A DNA stretch of 64,000 nucleotides from Pirellulales bacterium. GTDB taxonomy: Bacteria > Planctomycetota > Planctomycetia > Pirellulales > JALHPA01. Under the pieces are notes generated by a model. That model was not told the DNA's origin. It did not search any database and saw only the letters and a list, made by a program, of their open reading frames with translations. This document shows, in pieces, positions 47,100 to 56,791 of this stretch. Location: assembly GCA_033762255.1 (NCBI GenBank), contig JANRLT010000063.1:1-64000 (forward strand), in the 5' to 3' direction. Position 1 is the stretch's first letter. Every line of letters starts with the position of its first letter. The translations under genes were made by a program, and so were the position numbers.

Positions 47100-48650
47100 T
47101 TAATACTCACTGGGGGCTTCCGCTTCTTTATGCAGATGCTCCATCTTGTAACCCCCAGTTGCCTGGAAGTAAAGGAACAAGATCAAATAGCAAACAGCCA
47201 TAAAGGCGGGCACGGCGGCGGTAATCCTTAGTGCCATGCGTCCACCAAAGGTATCGGCGGCTTCAATCTTGGGCTTATCCACATCCGCATAGGATTTCGC
47301 GGATTCCCACCACTTTTGCAAAGCCAGGACTTCATGCGCGTCGGTAAGCTTATTTTGCTTTGTTAACTTATCGATAGTATCCTGCAAGATTGTTCCAGGA
47401 CCGGACTTGCTGGGGTCTAAAATCACTTCTTTCTTAGCCCCATCCAATCCAAAAATTTTGGGGAAAAACAAGAAACCATTTTCCTTGGAGGATTTGAAGC
47501 GATCAAAGGTTTCTTGGTAATTGTTATCCACTGTCAGGTTTTGCGTGGCAAAAAAGTCCTGCTTGTAGCCAATACCGGGGTCACCCAGCAATCCCGCCGA
47601 AAGCATGCCAATACCCCCCATGGCACCCATTGTTACCGCCCCGCCCCGGGGAAATTTATCACCCACCACACCCAACATCGTGGGCCAGAGGAAGGTTTTT
47701 CCCAAGGCATAAATCGTCATGGTGATCCAAACCATGAGTACAGTTGCGGAATTACTGATCAAATACAACCCGACCGCGCCAAAAATCGCACTGACTAACA
47801 GTAAGCCGATGGGATTAATCCGCTCCACAATTGGACCGGCAAAAAATCGCAAGAAGAACATCAAGGTTGAGGCATAAATGAACAAGATGGGACCTTGTCC
47901 GTCACTGAACTTATTGGTGATGGTTTGGATCCAGCTATCAGTACCCAATTCGACGTAGCCGACACAGGCATGGATCAACAACAAAAAGAGAAGAATGGGG
48001 GAGCTAAACTGGCTAAACATTTCCCCATAGGAAATGCCGGCGGTTTTAGTTTCGGGTTCAGGAAAATGTTCTTTAATTGTAATGAAGCCATAAATGACCG
48101 TGGGCACCAAAAACAAGAGCATGGGAACTTCCCACATCTTAACTCCCATATTTCCACTAACCATCGTCACCAAAGAGCCCAGAACGAGCCCACCCGGCCA
48201 TCCAGCGTGCAAAATATTGAGATAGTGGGTTTTGGCATTGGGATACAGTGTCGCCACGAGGGGATTGATGGCGGCCTCGGCCAGGCCATTACCCACAGAA
48301 AAAATAAACATCCCTAAAAACAAACACCAATACGCGGCCCCCTGCCCTTGGCTTTCAAATAACGGTGTCGCGGCCAGCATAATTCCGCCGGAGATAAGAT
48401 GGCATAAGAATGCCAATAGCATGAGCACCTTATAGCCGACGCGGTCAGCGAATAAACTAGCGGCCAAAATGACCAATCCAAAACCCGCCAAACCCATACC
48501 AGAGATTTGTCCGATTTCGGTATTGGTAAAGCCGTACTGCGCCCCCCACAGATCCTTGATACCACCGCGGGCACTAAACCCCATCCCTGCCGCGATCAAG
48601 GTTAAAAAACTCGCCAAAAAAATTTGAAACCGCTTGGATTGATCTGTCAT
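47100..48650 (-). CDS. MFS transporter with large cytoplasmic/periplasmic insertion
   Basis: From the ATG at 48650, preceded by GGGAG, the protein is 516 aa with about 12 hydrophobic helices. The MFS loop 2-3 motif appears as FADRVGYKVLMLL near 63-75. A non-membrane insertion of about 115 residues interrupts the last part (DPGIGYKQDFFATQNLTVDN to ADVDKPKIEAADT) before the final two helices; it is rich in Lys, Asp and Phe. The family resembles sugar transporters common in planctomycetes, but the substrate is not readable from the sequence. The gene is convergent with tilS. Confidence 0.85.
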   Translation of the reverse strand: MTDQSKRFQIFLASFLTLIAAGMGFSARGGIKDLWGAQYGFTNTEIGQISGMGLAGFGLVILAASLFADRVGYKVLMLLAFLCHLISGGIMLAATPLFESQGQGAAYWCLFLGMFIFSVGNGLAEAAINPLVATLYPNAKTHYLNILHAGWPGGLVLGSLVTMVSGNMGVKMWEVPMLLFLVPTVIYGFITIKEHFPEPETKTAGISYGEMFSQFSSPILLFLLLIHACVGYVELGTDSWIQTITNKFSDGQGPILFIYASTLMFFLRFFAGPIVERINPIGLLLVSAIFGAVGLYLISNSATVLMVWITMTIYALGKTFLWPTMLGVVGDKFPRGGAVTMGAMGGIGMLSAGLLGDPGIGYKQDFFATQNLTVDNNYQETFDRFKSSKENGFLFFPKIFGLDGAKKEVILDPSKSGPGTILQDTIDKLTKQNKLTDAHEVLALQKWWESAKSYADVDKPKIEAADTFGGRMALRITAAVPAFMAVCYLILFLYFQATGGYKMEHLHKEAEAPSEY

Positions 48651-48946
48651 GCCACGCTCCCACGTAGGTGATGTCTGGTTCACTCTCCCCCGCCGGGCGG
48701 CAGAAGGCCGCTAGCGAAAATGTACTGCGAGTATAATCTCTGTCTCTTAGAAGTAAATCAAGGAAATTGCCACATTCGGGCGATTTTTCCCCTCTCCCGG
48801 GCTTTTCAGAGGTACTTTGGCCCGCCCGCTAGCAACAACCCCCCCGGTAAGTTCCCTTGCCCCAATTTTCCCCCCCGCATAACATAACCCCCTATTTTTC
48901 CTATCCCTTACATCTGCGATAGTCCGCCAACCCACGCCCCGGCGCG

Positions 48947-51900
48947 GTGGAGGGACCGCGGCACGGGGGGGGAACGATTGGCGGTTGGACGGCGAATATT
49001 GGGGACGGATTTATTATCTCGCGGTTGATCAACGGCTGTTGGTGGGTCTTTAAGGTTGCGTTTTTGCTGGCGCTCGCCGGTGGAATCGGTGCCGGGGTCT
49101 ACTATTTTCAGCATCTGCATGACGAAATTCGCCTATCGATTTTACAGAAATTGCAGGGACATTATGCCCAGCTAAAAGTTGAAATCCGCTCCGCCCAGTT
49201 GATTCAGGATGAGGGGATCGTGGTGCGGGGGATAAAAATTCTGGATCCCCAGGCTCCGCCCGAAGAACAATTGCTGCTCAGTTGCGATGAATTGCTGTTG
49301 TCCTGCGCGACCGATTTGGCCCAATTGGCCAAAGGGGAGCCAGAATTTCGGTCGTTTACTTTTCGGCATCCCCAGTTATTTGCCCGGCGGGGGTTGGATG
49401 GCCGCTGGAACGTGGAAAAGCTGCTTCCCGCTCCGCGGTTTAGCCGGAAGAGCGTGGAGATGCAGTTATTAAATGGCGCGGTCGAAATCATCGACCCCAC
49501 CCGCGCCGTGCCGGCGCAGTGGTCGCTGCGTGATTTGCAGGTTCAATTGACACCGCGGGTGGTCAGCCAGTATTTGACCGAGCCTGGCTGGGATGCCCGT
49601 GGACAATGCCGGGGGGACCACTTGCGGCAGATTCATTTTCAAGCGCGGGTCGAGCCATTTACCAATGCCGCCCGGGTGACCGGCTCGATCCAGGGTCTGC
49701 AAATCGGCCCGGAACTTATTTCCGCGCTCCCCACTGAGCTAGCCACACAGTTGCAACCCGCCAGTGTGCTGCGGGGTGAACTGAATTTGGATTATGAGAT
49801 TGGCTATGAGGCGGCCGCGGCGCGCCCCTGGACGTTTGAAGTGGTTGGCCGGTTGCAGCGGGGACGCATCGATGACGAGCGCATCCCCCAAATTTGGGAA
49901 GATGTGCATGCCGATTTTCAAGCCAACACCCACGGGATGCTCTTGCGGGAATTGACCGCCTATAACGGCAAAACCCGGCTGACTCTGGCAGCGGAGCGGC
50001 GCGGCTATGCGGCGGATTCGCCGATAAGCCTGTCGCTCAACGCGCGTAATCTGATGATTGGCCGCGATTGGGAAAAATCGCTCCCTCCGCCGCTCCTGGA
50101 AATGTGGCAAAAATTCTTGCCCGCGGGAGAAGTCGATGTTAGTGGTCGGCTGGATTACGACGGCCAAAACTGGCGTCCATCCGGGGAAATTCGCTGCCTG
50201 AATGTCAGCTTTACCTATCACAAATTTCCCGTCCGATTGGACCGGACCCATGGCACGCTGACCTGGGCCGAAGATCGCCTGCGCATGAACCTTACATCCC
50301 ATTTGGCGGGACGGCCCGTGCAAATCAGCGGACTCATTGAACAACCGGGGCCAAATTACACCGGGGTGGTGACCATTCAGGGGCAAAAGTTGGGTCTGGA
50401 TCAAAGCGTGTTGGCGGCACTGCCGGAAAAACCCCGCGAGGTCATGGAGTCGTTGCATCTAAATGGCCAATTTCAATTTTTTCTGCAAGTGACCAAAAAC
50501 CAGGCCCAGGATTTGATACCGCACATGGCCGTGCGGGTCGATCTGGAAAATTGCACGGTAAAGTACGACAAGTTCCCTTATCCGCTGCACTCGGTGCGCG
50601 GGACGGTGGAGCTGCGCGACAACGTCTGGACGTTTCGCGATTTAGAAGGATACAACGACACGGGCCGCGTGACGCTGCGCGGCGAGTTGGTACCCGTGGC
50701 CGATGGCAACGAACTGCGATTGACCTTTACCGGCACCGAGATCGCCATCGAACCGGAGCTGCGGGACGCGCTTCCCCCGCGGGCCAAGGTATTTTGGCAA
50801 CGGCTGCAACCCCGCGGCATGCTGGATTTGCAAATGGCCGTGGTGACGTATCGCACCGCGGATAAGTCGCTGCAAATTCAAATTACCGCCACCCCCGTGG
50901 GTGAGACGGTGATGTTTGAGCCGGAGTTTTTTCCCTTGCGGCTGGAAAAGGTGCGGGGAGTGTTTCGTTATTCGCCCGGAAAGCTGGAATTTGCCGACCT
51001 GACCGCCGAGCAAGAAAGGCTTCCCGTGCGGGCCAGCGGTTATTGCGAGTATGACAACCTGGGGGCCTGGCATGTGCGGTTTGATAAATTTGTGGCCGAC
51101 CGGGTGCGCCCGGAACGACAAACCTTGCAGGCGGCCCTGCCGGCCAAGCTACGCAAGATCGTGCAACTGCTGCACCTAGAGGGAGCTCTTAATCTGGCGG
51201 GGAGCTTTGACCTGTGGGGAAATACCGATGTGCCGCAACCGGTCACCGCCGCCTGGGACGGTGTGGTTGACTTGCGCGATGCCAAACTCAAAAGCGGTAT
51301 CGAGCTGGCGCATGTCGATGGCACGGTCCGCCTCCAGGGAAAAACCAACGGCACGCAACTGTGGCTCTCGGGCGAACTGGCCATCGACTCACTCTCCACC
51401 GCCGACTTGCAACTCTCGAACCTGGCTGGACCATTTTATATCGATGAAACCCAGGCCATCTTTGGCAGCCAGGCCATCCCCAAGAATAGCTCACCCGCGC
51501 CGAGGCACCTGCAGGCCCGCTGCTACGATGGCAACGCGCTGGCGGATGTGTGGGTGGGGTTTGGATCGGTGCCGCAGTTTTTGCTGCTGACGCGACTGGA
51601 AAACATCGACCTGGCAAAAATCGGCCAGGAGCAGGTCCCCGGAAAACAACAACTTAGCGGCAAAGTCAACCTGGGCATGGAGCTGCGCGGCAGTGGCGCG
51701 GGTGTGCATACATTGGCTGGCAAAGGAGAAATGCAACTGCGTGACGCGCAACTGGGGGAATTGCCCGTTATGGTGGCCATGTTAAAGCTACTGAGTATTC
51801 GCGAGCCGGACCGGACGGCGTTTGACGCGGGGGATATTCGCTTTCGGGTGGAGGGGGAACACATTTACCTGGATAGCATCGAACTGAGTGGCAACGCGAT

Positions 51901-52153
51901 CAGTCTGTTGGGAACCGGGGAAATGAACCTCCAACGGGAATTGCAACTGGTCTTTGCCGCGGTGGCGGGGCGCAGCGATTGGCAATTGCCGGGGTGGAAA
52001 TCGTTCTTAGGTCAAACCAGCCAGCAATTTATGGAAATCCACGTCGGCGGCACGCTAATGGAGCCAGAGATCAAACGCGAGAATTTTCCGGCGCTTAAAG
52101 AAGCCCTGGATCAACTGCAGGCGGAACGCCGCGAACGCCGGCAGCAGCGTTAA
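48947..52153 (+). CDS. Large AsmA/TamB-like envelope protein
   Basis: A 1068-aa protein with one N-terminal membrane helix (about 33-55: WWVFKVAFLLALAGGIGAGV) is followed by a very long beta-rich region. The region resembles AsmA-like/DUF3971 proteins, which form lipid-transport grooves: repeated segments such as VRGIKILDPQA, EIIDPTRAVPAQWSLRDLQ, VDVSGRLDYDGQNW and RDLEGYNDTGRVTLRGEL. The C-terminal 220 residues (LSGKVNLGMELRGSGAG, KGEMQLRDAQLGELPVMVAM, FPALKEALDQL) match the AsmA-like C-terminal domain. A role in lipid movement between membranes is inferred from the family. The GTG at 48947 gives the whole helix; no ribosome site is clear. Confidence 0.82.
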   Translation: MEGPRHGGGTIGGWTANIGDGFIISRLINGCWWVFKVAFLLALAGGIGAGVYYFQHLHDEIRLSILQKLQGHYAQLKVEIRSAQLIQDEGIVVRGIKILDPQAPPEEQLLLSCDELLLSCATDLAQLAKGEPEFRSFTFRHPQLFARRGLDGRWNVEKLLPAPRFSRKSVEMQLLNGAVEIIDPTRAVPAQWSLRDLQVQLTPRVVSQYLTEPGWDARGQCRGDHLRQIHFQARVEPFTNAARVTGSIQGLQIGPELISALPTELATQLQPASVLRGELNLDYEIGYEAAAARPWTFEVVGRLQRGRIDDERIPQIWEDVHADFQANTHGMLLRELTAYNGKTRLTLAAERRGYAADSPISLSLNARNLMIGRDWEKSLPPPLLEMWQKFLPAGEVDVSGRLDYDGQNWRPSGEIRCLNVSFTYHKFPVRLDRTHGTLTWAEDRLRMNLTSHLAGRPVQISGLIEQPGPNYTGVVTIQGQKLGLDQSVLAALPEKPREVMESLHLNGQFQFFLQVTKNQAQDLIPHMAVRVDLENCTVKYDKFPYPLHSVRGTVELRDNVWTFRDLEGYNDTGRVTLRGELVPVADGNELRLTFTGTEIAIEPELRDALPPRAKVFWQRLQPRGMLDLQMAVVTYRTADKSLQIQITATPVGETVMFEPEFFPLRLEKVRGVFRYSPGKLEFADLTAEQERLPVRASGYCEYDNLGAWHVRFDKFVADRVRPERQTLQAALPAKLRKIVQLLHLEGALNLAGSFDLWGNTDVPQPVTAAWDGVVDLRDAKLKSGIELAHVDGTVRLQGKTNGTQLWLSGELAIDSLSTADLQLSNLAGPFYIDETQAIFGSQAIPKNSSPAPRHLQARCYDGNALADVWVGFGSVPQFLLLTRLENIDLAKIGQEQVPGKQQLSGKVNLGMELRGSGAGVHTLAGKGEMQLRDAQLGELPVMVAMLKLLSIREPDRTAFDAGDIRFRVEGEHIYLDSIELSGNAISLLGTGEMNLQRELQLVFAAVAGRSDWQLPGWKSFLGQTSQQFMEIHVGGTLMEPEIKRENFPALKEALDQLQAERRERRQQR

Positions 52154-52270
52154 GCCCCCCCTGAAAAATAACGTATGCTTGAATAACCCTTTTTGTTTTC
52201 CCCCTTGGATTGCCCCTCCTGATTTTTACCTCAATACCCCGCATGCACCGAATTACTGGGAAGGATTGCC

Positions 52271-52618
52271 ATGTCGATCGGACCTTTGGCGGTGATTGGC
52301 GGTATTGCCGCCACACCCACGAATCAGCGGAATGCCGCTAGCGAACGGACCACGGCGGATGCCGCCCGGCAGCAGGCGGAGGCGAAAAACGACCTGGCGG
52401 CCGAACTGGCCGCGGGGATTGGCCAGACCGAACAGGATGAACATGCCACCAACGAGCGCGACGCCGATGGCCGCCTAATGTGGCAACGGCGCAAAGCCCC
52501 CCCCTCTCCCGCTGAATCAGAGCCAACGGCCGCGCCAGACGAAGAACAGCATGGCTCGGCCCCTCCCCTGGGTTCGGAAGATTCCTCCAGCGGCCACAGT
52601 CTGGATTTATTAGTCTAA
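52271..52618 (+). CDS. Small polar protein of unknown function
   Basis: This 115-aa protein starts MSIGPLAVIGGIAATPTNQR and is mostly Ala, Glu, Asp, Ser and Pro, apparently disordered or helical. The ATG has a good ribosome site (GGGAAGGA, 6 bp before), which favours real coding. No cysteine or signal peptide is present. A conserved N-terminus of this sort (SIGPL) recurs in planctomycete hypothetical proteins as I recall, but I cannot check this here. Confidence 0.65.
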   Translation: MSIGPLAVIGGIAATPTNQRNAASERTTADAARQQAEAKNDLAAELAAGIGQTEQDEHATNERDADGRLMWQRRKAPPSPAESEPTAAPDEEQHGSAPPLGSEDSSSGHSLDLLV

Positions 52619-52736
52619 CGAGTTTGCCATCCGCTCTGGGGGAATAACCGAGCGCTGGTACTGCCATTTGGCCAATGCGCCAAATCGTATAGAATAGGGT
52701 TAATCATTCGACAACCGTAGCTAGCAAATTTTTTCA

Positions 52737-53591
52737 ATGCGATTTACCAAACTTCAAGGCGCGGGCAACGATTACGTATATATCGAGGGCTTTACCCAGG
52801 CCCCCCCCGCCGATCCCGCGGCACTGGCCCGACGGATCGCCGATCGGCATTTTGGCGTGGGGGGGGATGGCCTGATTTTGATTCTTCCCAGCGATGTCGC
52901 CGATGCCCGCATGCAAATGTTCAACGCCGATGGCAGTGAATCCGGCATGTGCGGTAACGGCATCCGTTGTGTCGCAAAATATGTGTACGATCACGGCATC
53001 GCCCCCAAAACCAGCCTGAAAATCGAAACCGGACGCGGAATCTTGCCGATCGAACTGGAACTGCGGCAGGGTAAAGCCGCCCGCGCCACGGTCAACATGG
53101 GTGAACCGATCCTCGAGGCAAAACTTATTCCCACAACGCTTGCGGGCAAATCCGCGGATTCGCCGGTGGTGAATGCCAGCCTGACGGTGGCCGATAAGCA
53201 TTTAACAGTCACCTGTGTTTCAATGGGGAACCCCCACTGTATCACTTATGTCCCGGAACTGAACGATGATTGGGTGTTGCGGATAGGTCCCTTGGTGGAG
53301 CAAAACTCGCACTTTCCCCAGCGGGTGAACGCGGAATTTGTGCAAATTTTATCACCTACCGAAGTACGGCTGCGGGTGTGGGAGCGTGGCTCTGGCGAGA
53401 CGCTGGCCTGCGGCACCGGTGCGAGCGCGGTTTGTGTGGCGGGCGTGCTAACTGGTCAAACGGAACGGCGATTGGTAACACACTTGCCGGGGGGAGATTT
53501 GGAGTTGGAATGGGATGCCGCCACGAATCAGGTGTTTATGACCGGTCCGGCGGTGGAAGTCTTTTCCGGAGAATGGCCGGACGAGGTTTAA
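52737..53591 (+). CDS. dapF: Diaminopimelate epimerase
   Basis: DapF converts LL- to meso-diaminopimelate in lysine and peptidoglycan synthesis. The 284-aa length is normal. The two catalytic cysteines are Cys72 in [11 protein letters not shown] and Cys225 in [11 protein letters not shown]. The N-terminal [16 protein letters not shown] and GGDGLI blocks match the family. Planctomycetes retain a DAP pathway, consistent with peptidoglycan. The ATG at 52737 begins the conserved FTK motif, so the start is secure. Several hairpins follow the stop codon. Confidence 0.96.
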   Translation: MRFTKLQGAGNDYVYIEGFTQAPPADPAALARRIADRHFGVGGDGLILILPSDVADARMQMFNADGSESGMCGNGIRCVAKYVYDHGIAPKTSLKIETGRGILPIELELRQGKAARATVNMGEPILEAKLIPTTLAGKSADSPVVNASLTVADKHLTVTCVSMGNPHCITYVPELNDDWVLRIGPLVEQNSHFPQRVNAEFVQILSPTEVRLRVWERGSGETLACGTGASAVCVAGVLTGQTERRLVTHLPGGDLELEWDAATNQVFMTGPAVEVFSGEWPDEV

Positions 53592-53598
53592 TGTATTG

Positions 53599-53695
53599 AT
53601 CACACTCCGTGTGATGAACAACGCGGAGTTTTTTGGTGTGTCGGAACTTTTGCAAGTTCCGCTACAGGTTACGAACCCTCTCACGGAGTGAGAGG
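53599..53695. repeat. Three consecutive hairpins downstream of dapF
   Basis: ATCACAC/GTGTGAT (53599-53615), CGGAACTT/AAGTTCCG (53642-53661) and CCTCTCAC/GTGAGAGG (53677-53695) are perfect inverted repeats with 3- to 4-base loops, within 100 bp. The middle stem ends right before a short spacer. They could end dapF transcription or be a mobile repeat. Confidence 0.7.
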
Positions 53696-53736
53696 AAGAC
53701 ATTATCGTTACATTCATTAGTTGATTTTTTGCACGG

Positions 53737-54654
53737 ATGCGAGTTATGAAATTTACCGCCCCCCGTTGGGTGAATCGCTGTGCCGCGCTGGCGGGATCGA
53801 TGCTAGTCAGCCGTTGGATGGAAACGCTTGACTACCGCGGAGCCTTTTATGATCCCACGGTCAATCCCGTCCATCCAGAATTTGCCGGAGCCAAGATATA
53901 CTGTTTTTGGCACGAATACATGCTGCTCCCGCTGTATTTGCAGGGAAATCGCGACTTTACCATGCTGCTGAGCCAGCATCGCGACGCCGAAATCATGTCG
54001 CATGTCGCGCATTTTATGGGGCACGGCTGTGTCCGCGGTTCCACCTACAAAGGGGCGGCGGCGGCGCTCCGCGAACTGATGAAAGTCAGCCAACGGGGAA
54101 ATCTGTCCATCACGCCCGATGGTCCCCGCGGACCCCGGCACCATCTGGCCCAAGGACCGATCTATCTGGCCAGCAAATTGGGCCTGCCGCTGGTAATGGT
54201 TGGTTTTGGCTGTGATCGCCCCTGGCGGCTGAAAAGTTGGGACAGGTTTGCCATTCCGCGGCCTTTTAGCCGGGCTAGGGTTGTTTGCGGCCCGGCAATC
54301 CACCTACCGCGGGATTTGGATCGCGCGGGGATAGAGCATTATCGACTCCAAATGCAAACACTCTTGCAAAGATTAAGCGACGAGGCTAACGCCTGGGCGG
54401 AAAGCGGCACGCCCAAACGAGGAGAGATTCGCCTGATTCGGGAACCGTTGCGGCGGCCGTTTCCGTCTGTGACGGCGGTCGCGGGGGTAAAAACCAAAGA
54501 ATCGACGGGGGCTCTCGCTACGTCCGGAATGTCGCCCGATGCCACCCCTTCCCGCATGGCGGCGGATGTAATGTCGGGCGTTTCCCCACCCCACTTTGCC
54601 ACCACTGGCGGGACCGCTTACAGTCATCCGCCGGAGGAGCGCAAAGCGGCATAA
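53737..54654 (+). CDS. DUF374 lysophospholipid acyltransferase-like protein
   Basis: The 305-aa protein belongs to the DUF374 family, distant relatives of lipid A and glycerolipid acyltransferases. Landmarks are YCFWHEYMLLPLYL near 50 (the H-E pair replaces the usual HX4D), MLLSQHRDAEIMSH near 72, and LSITPDGPRGPRHHLAQG near 127-144. A hydrophobic N-terminal segment suggests membrane association. The last 60 residues (Pro/Ser/Thr-rich) are an extension with no motif. A plausible role is acylation of an outer-membrane lipid, which is inference. The ATG at 53737 or the one at 53746 may be used. Confidence 0.87.
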   Translation: MRVMKFTAPRWVNRCAALAGSMLVSRWMETLDYRGAFYDPTVNPVHPEFAGAKIYCFWHEYMLLPLYLQGNRDFTMLLSQHRDAEIMSHVAHFMGHGCVRGSTYKGAAAALRELMKVSQRGNLSITPDGPRGPRHHLAQGPIYLASKLGLPLVMVGFGCDRPWRLKSWDRFAIPRPFSRARVVCGPAIHLPRDLDRAGIEHYRLQMQTLLQRLSDEANAWAESGTPKRGEIRLIREPLRRPFPSVTAVAGVKTKESTGALATSGMSPDATPSRMAADVMSGVSPPHFATTGGTAYSHPPEERKAA

Positions 54655-54673
54655 AGTTGACTTTCCAGGAAAG

Positions 54674-54922
54674 CTACTCTTCCCAATTTTCGTCTTCCGG
54701 ATTAAGGGGGGGTAAATCGCTCCATTCGTCCAGCCTGGCCAGTAGTTCATCGCGATCGATCAAGTTCGCCCAGATCGATTCCCCCTGTTCCAGGCAAACC
54801 TCGTACTGGCCTTCGCGTTCGCAATCTTCGTGGCCGCAAAAATGCGGCGTGGCCGCCACCCAAAGGACCCGGTGCAGGGGTAGGTATTTGTCGTCAACCT
54901 TGTGCATATTGCGGTATTTCAT
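54674..54922 (-). CDS. Small conserved protein, possible zinc-binding
   Basis: This 82-aa acidic protein starts MKYRNMHKVDDKYLPLHRVL and contains one CGHEDCEREGQYEVC stretch that could bind zinc. It has no signal peptide. The length and amino-acid make-up are those of a real small gene, and it is convergent with the DUF374 gene (19 bp between stops). I do not recognise the family. Confidence 0.68.
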   Translation of the reverse strand: MKYRNMHKVDDKYLPLHRVLWVAATPHFCGHEDCEREGQYEVCLEQGESIWANLIDRDELLARLDEWSDLPPLNPEDENWEE

Positions 54923-55098
54923 GGCTTTCCTCGGGTGATATGGGTCTGTGGAAATTTTACTCTCGCAGGGGTATAAAATCTATCGCCGTATTGCTAGCCG
55001 ACATGGGGGCAAATGGTAAACAATCAAAAGTGTTATCCGCCGCGCGGGGAATAACCCATAAATTTCAGTAAAAACGACAATTTGTCAATTGGCCCGGA

Positions 55099-55929
55099 TT
55101 ACATCGCCGACAGTTCCGCCGCGCGGCGGGTGGCGGCGGAGACTGCCTCGATCAGGGCCGAGCGTAAGCCGTGGCTTTCCAGGGCCGCTAGCCCCGCGAT
55201 GGTCGTCCCGCCGGGACTGGCCACGCGGTCCTTCAGCACCGCCGGATGCTCACCGGTCTGTATCTGCAGGCTCGCGCTGCCGCGGACGGTTTGCGCCGCC
55301 AGGGCCAGGGCCACATCCCGCGGCAGTCCCATGCGCACACCCCCGTCGGCCAGGGCCTCGATCATTAACATTACATACGCCGGTCCCGATCCGGACAGAC
55401 CCGTCACGGCATCCAGTAAATTTTCCGGCACTTTAAATGCCTGGCCCACAGCCCCAAACAGTTTTTGCGCGAGGGCCGCATCGGCGGGCGTCGTCAGTTC
55501 GCTCACAGAGTACGCGCTCGCGCTTTCACCAACCAGGCAAGGCGTGTTGGGCATGATGCGAATCCACCGTCCACGGCTAAATTCCCGTTGTAACCGCGCG
55601 AGGGTCCACCCCGCCACGATCGAAAGCAAGAGGGGTTGTTGGCGACTGGCGGACCAATGTTCCGTCGCGACCTGCAGTTGTGCCAGGACCGGCGCGGTTG
55701 ATTGGGGCTTTACCGCCAAGAGAATCACCGGCGCTTGATCGAGCAACTGCAAATTGTCATCGCAAAACTTGGCTCCCGGCAACTGTTGGCAAAATAGTTC
55801 CCGGGCGCGCGGGTTGGGATCGGCGGCCAAAAATTGCTCCGGCCTAGCCAAGCCCGCCCGCACCCAACCTTGGGCCAGGGCCAACGCCATTTGCCCCGCA
55901 CCAATTAAACCCAGCGGTTCCGCTAGCAT
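55099..55929 (-). CDS. proC: Pyrroline-5-carboxylate reductase
   Basis: ProC makes proline from pyrroline-5-carboxylate with NAD(P)H. From the ATG at 55929, preceded by GAGGAG, it is 276 aa. The N-terminal dinucleotide-binding motif is IGAGQMALALAQG. VILLAVKPQ follows near 71, then RIMPNTPCLVGESASAYS near 121 and VTGLSGSGPAYVMLMIEALADGGVRMGLPRD, the family signature. The C-terminal SPGGTTIAGL motif is present. The frame extends to 56004, but the conserved start and ribosome site support 55929. Planctomycete proC genes often stand alone like this one. Confidence 0.96.
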   Translation of the reverse strand: MLAEPLGLIGAGQMALALAQGWVRAGLARPEQFLAADPNPRARELFCQQLPGAKFCDDNLQLLDQAPVILLAVKPQSTAPVLAQLQVATEHWSASRQQPLLLSIVAGWTLARLQREFSRGRWIRIMPNTPCLVGESASAYSVSELTTPADAALAQKLFGAVGQAFKVPENLLDAVTGLSGSGPAYVMLMIEALADGGVRMGLPRDVALALAAQTVRGSASLQIQTGEHPAVLKDRVASPGGTTIAGLAALESHGLRSALIEAVSAATRRAAELSAM

Positions 55930-56199
55930 GTGCAAACTCCTCAATTTCGAAACAATGACGCCGCTATCATTAGCATAACTTGCGGAGGGAAATAGGGTAA
56001 GCACGGGGTTATGCCGATTATACCGGGTGGCGCGCGGCGGGGCTGCACGGAAGGGACTGAACCGCTAGCTAAGCGGAGCTAAAGGGAAAAATTCCCCTGG
56101 ACACCCGCTGGTTTTTCTGCGAAAGTTGCCCGCCGGTCAAATTGGCAGAGGCTATTTTCAGCGTCTCTGCGAACACAAAAGCTAGTTTTGGAGGGTGTG

Positions 56200-56430
56200 A
56201 TGCGGTTGCACAAGTGGAAACAGTTCATTCAAGGTCGGTTCATTGTCAAAACATGCTGTGCGCTGGGGGCTATGTTTTGCGGGATGTTGATGTTGACCCA
56301 GGGTGGGTGTTCATCGCTGGATTGGACCGGTAGCCCGCCACAGGGTCGCTATAAGCCGCGCGCAGAAGGGACCCCGCAGACTATGAAGGAATGGGGCGAT
56401 TTGCCCCGGTCCCGGCCCTTGGGGGATTAA
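56200..56430 (+). CDS. Small lipoprotein 1 of 3
   Basis: The ATG at 56200 (GGAGG 6 bp before) gives a 76-aa lipoprotein. A basic N-terminus (MRLHKWKQFIQGRF) is followed by a hydrophobic stretch and the lipobox TQGGC. The mature part is only 40 residues, rich in Gly, Pro and Arg. The preceding TTG at 56188 is not needed. It is first of three short lipoproteins in a row on the plus strand. Function unknown. Confidence 0.72.
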   Translation: MRLHKWKQFIQGRFIVKTCCALGAMFCGMLMLTQGGCSSLDWTGSPPQGRYKPRAEGTPQTMKEWGDLPRSRPLGD

Positions 56431-56569
56431 CAAATTTCAAAAAAGGCAAAATCCCCGATCATTGGGGATAAATTCCAAAGCCGCTTCATTTGCATGGTTG
56501 TGACTTATCTAGCGCACACTTTTTAAGAGCGAGACCTTGCCACTACAGCGGGAGAGTTATTACCGATGG

Positions 56570-56773
56570 ATGCGCCGGGCGCTTTGCGGCTGCTGCCTGG
56601 CGGTTATGCTGCCTGGCTGCGCCTGGTTTGGCAGCGCGCCCGCGAACACAACTCCCTCGTTTCGATTTCGGGACGCGGGGGCCAAGGATGATTTTCGCCC
56701 CAACTACGAGCATTGGCGGGAAGTGGAGCGCACCGCGCACCCGTTGAATTCTTCTAAATTTTCCCCACGGTAA
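56570..56773 (+). CDS. Small lipoprotein 2 of 3
   Basis: The ATG at 56570 gives 67 aa: a signal peptide (MRRALCGCCLAVMLPGC) with the lipobox LPGC and a 50-residue mature part rich in Asp, Phe and Arg. The TTG at 56537 would add eleven residues. It is similar in build, not in sequence, to the lipoproteins on either side. Function unknown. Confidence 0.6.
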   Translation: MRRALCGCCLAVMLPGCAWFGSAPANTTPSFRFRDAGAKDDFRPNYEHWREVERTAHPLNSSKFSPR

Positions 56774-56791
56774 ATTACCAGGGCCAATATC

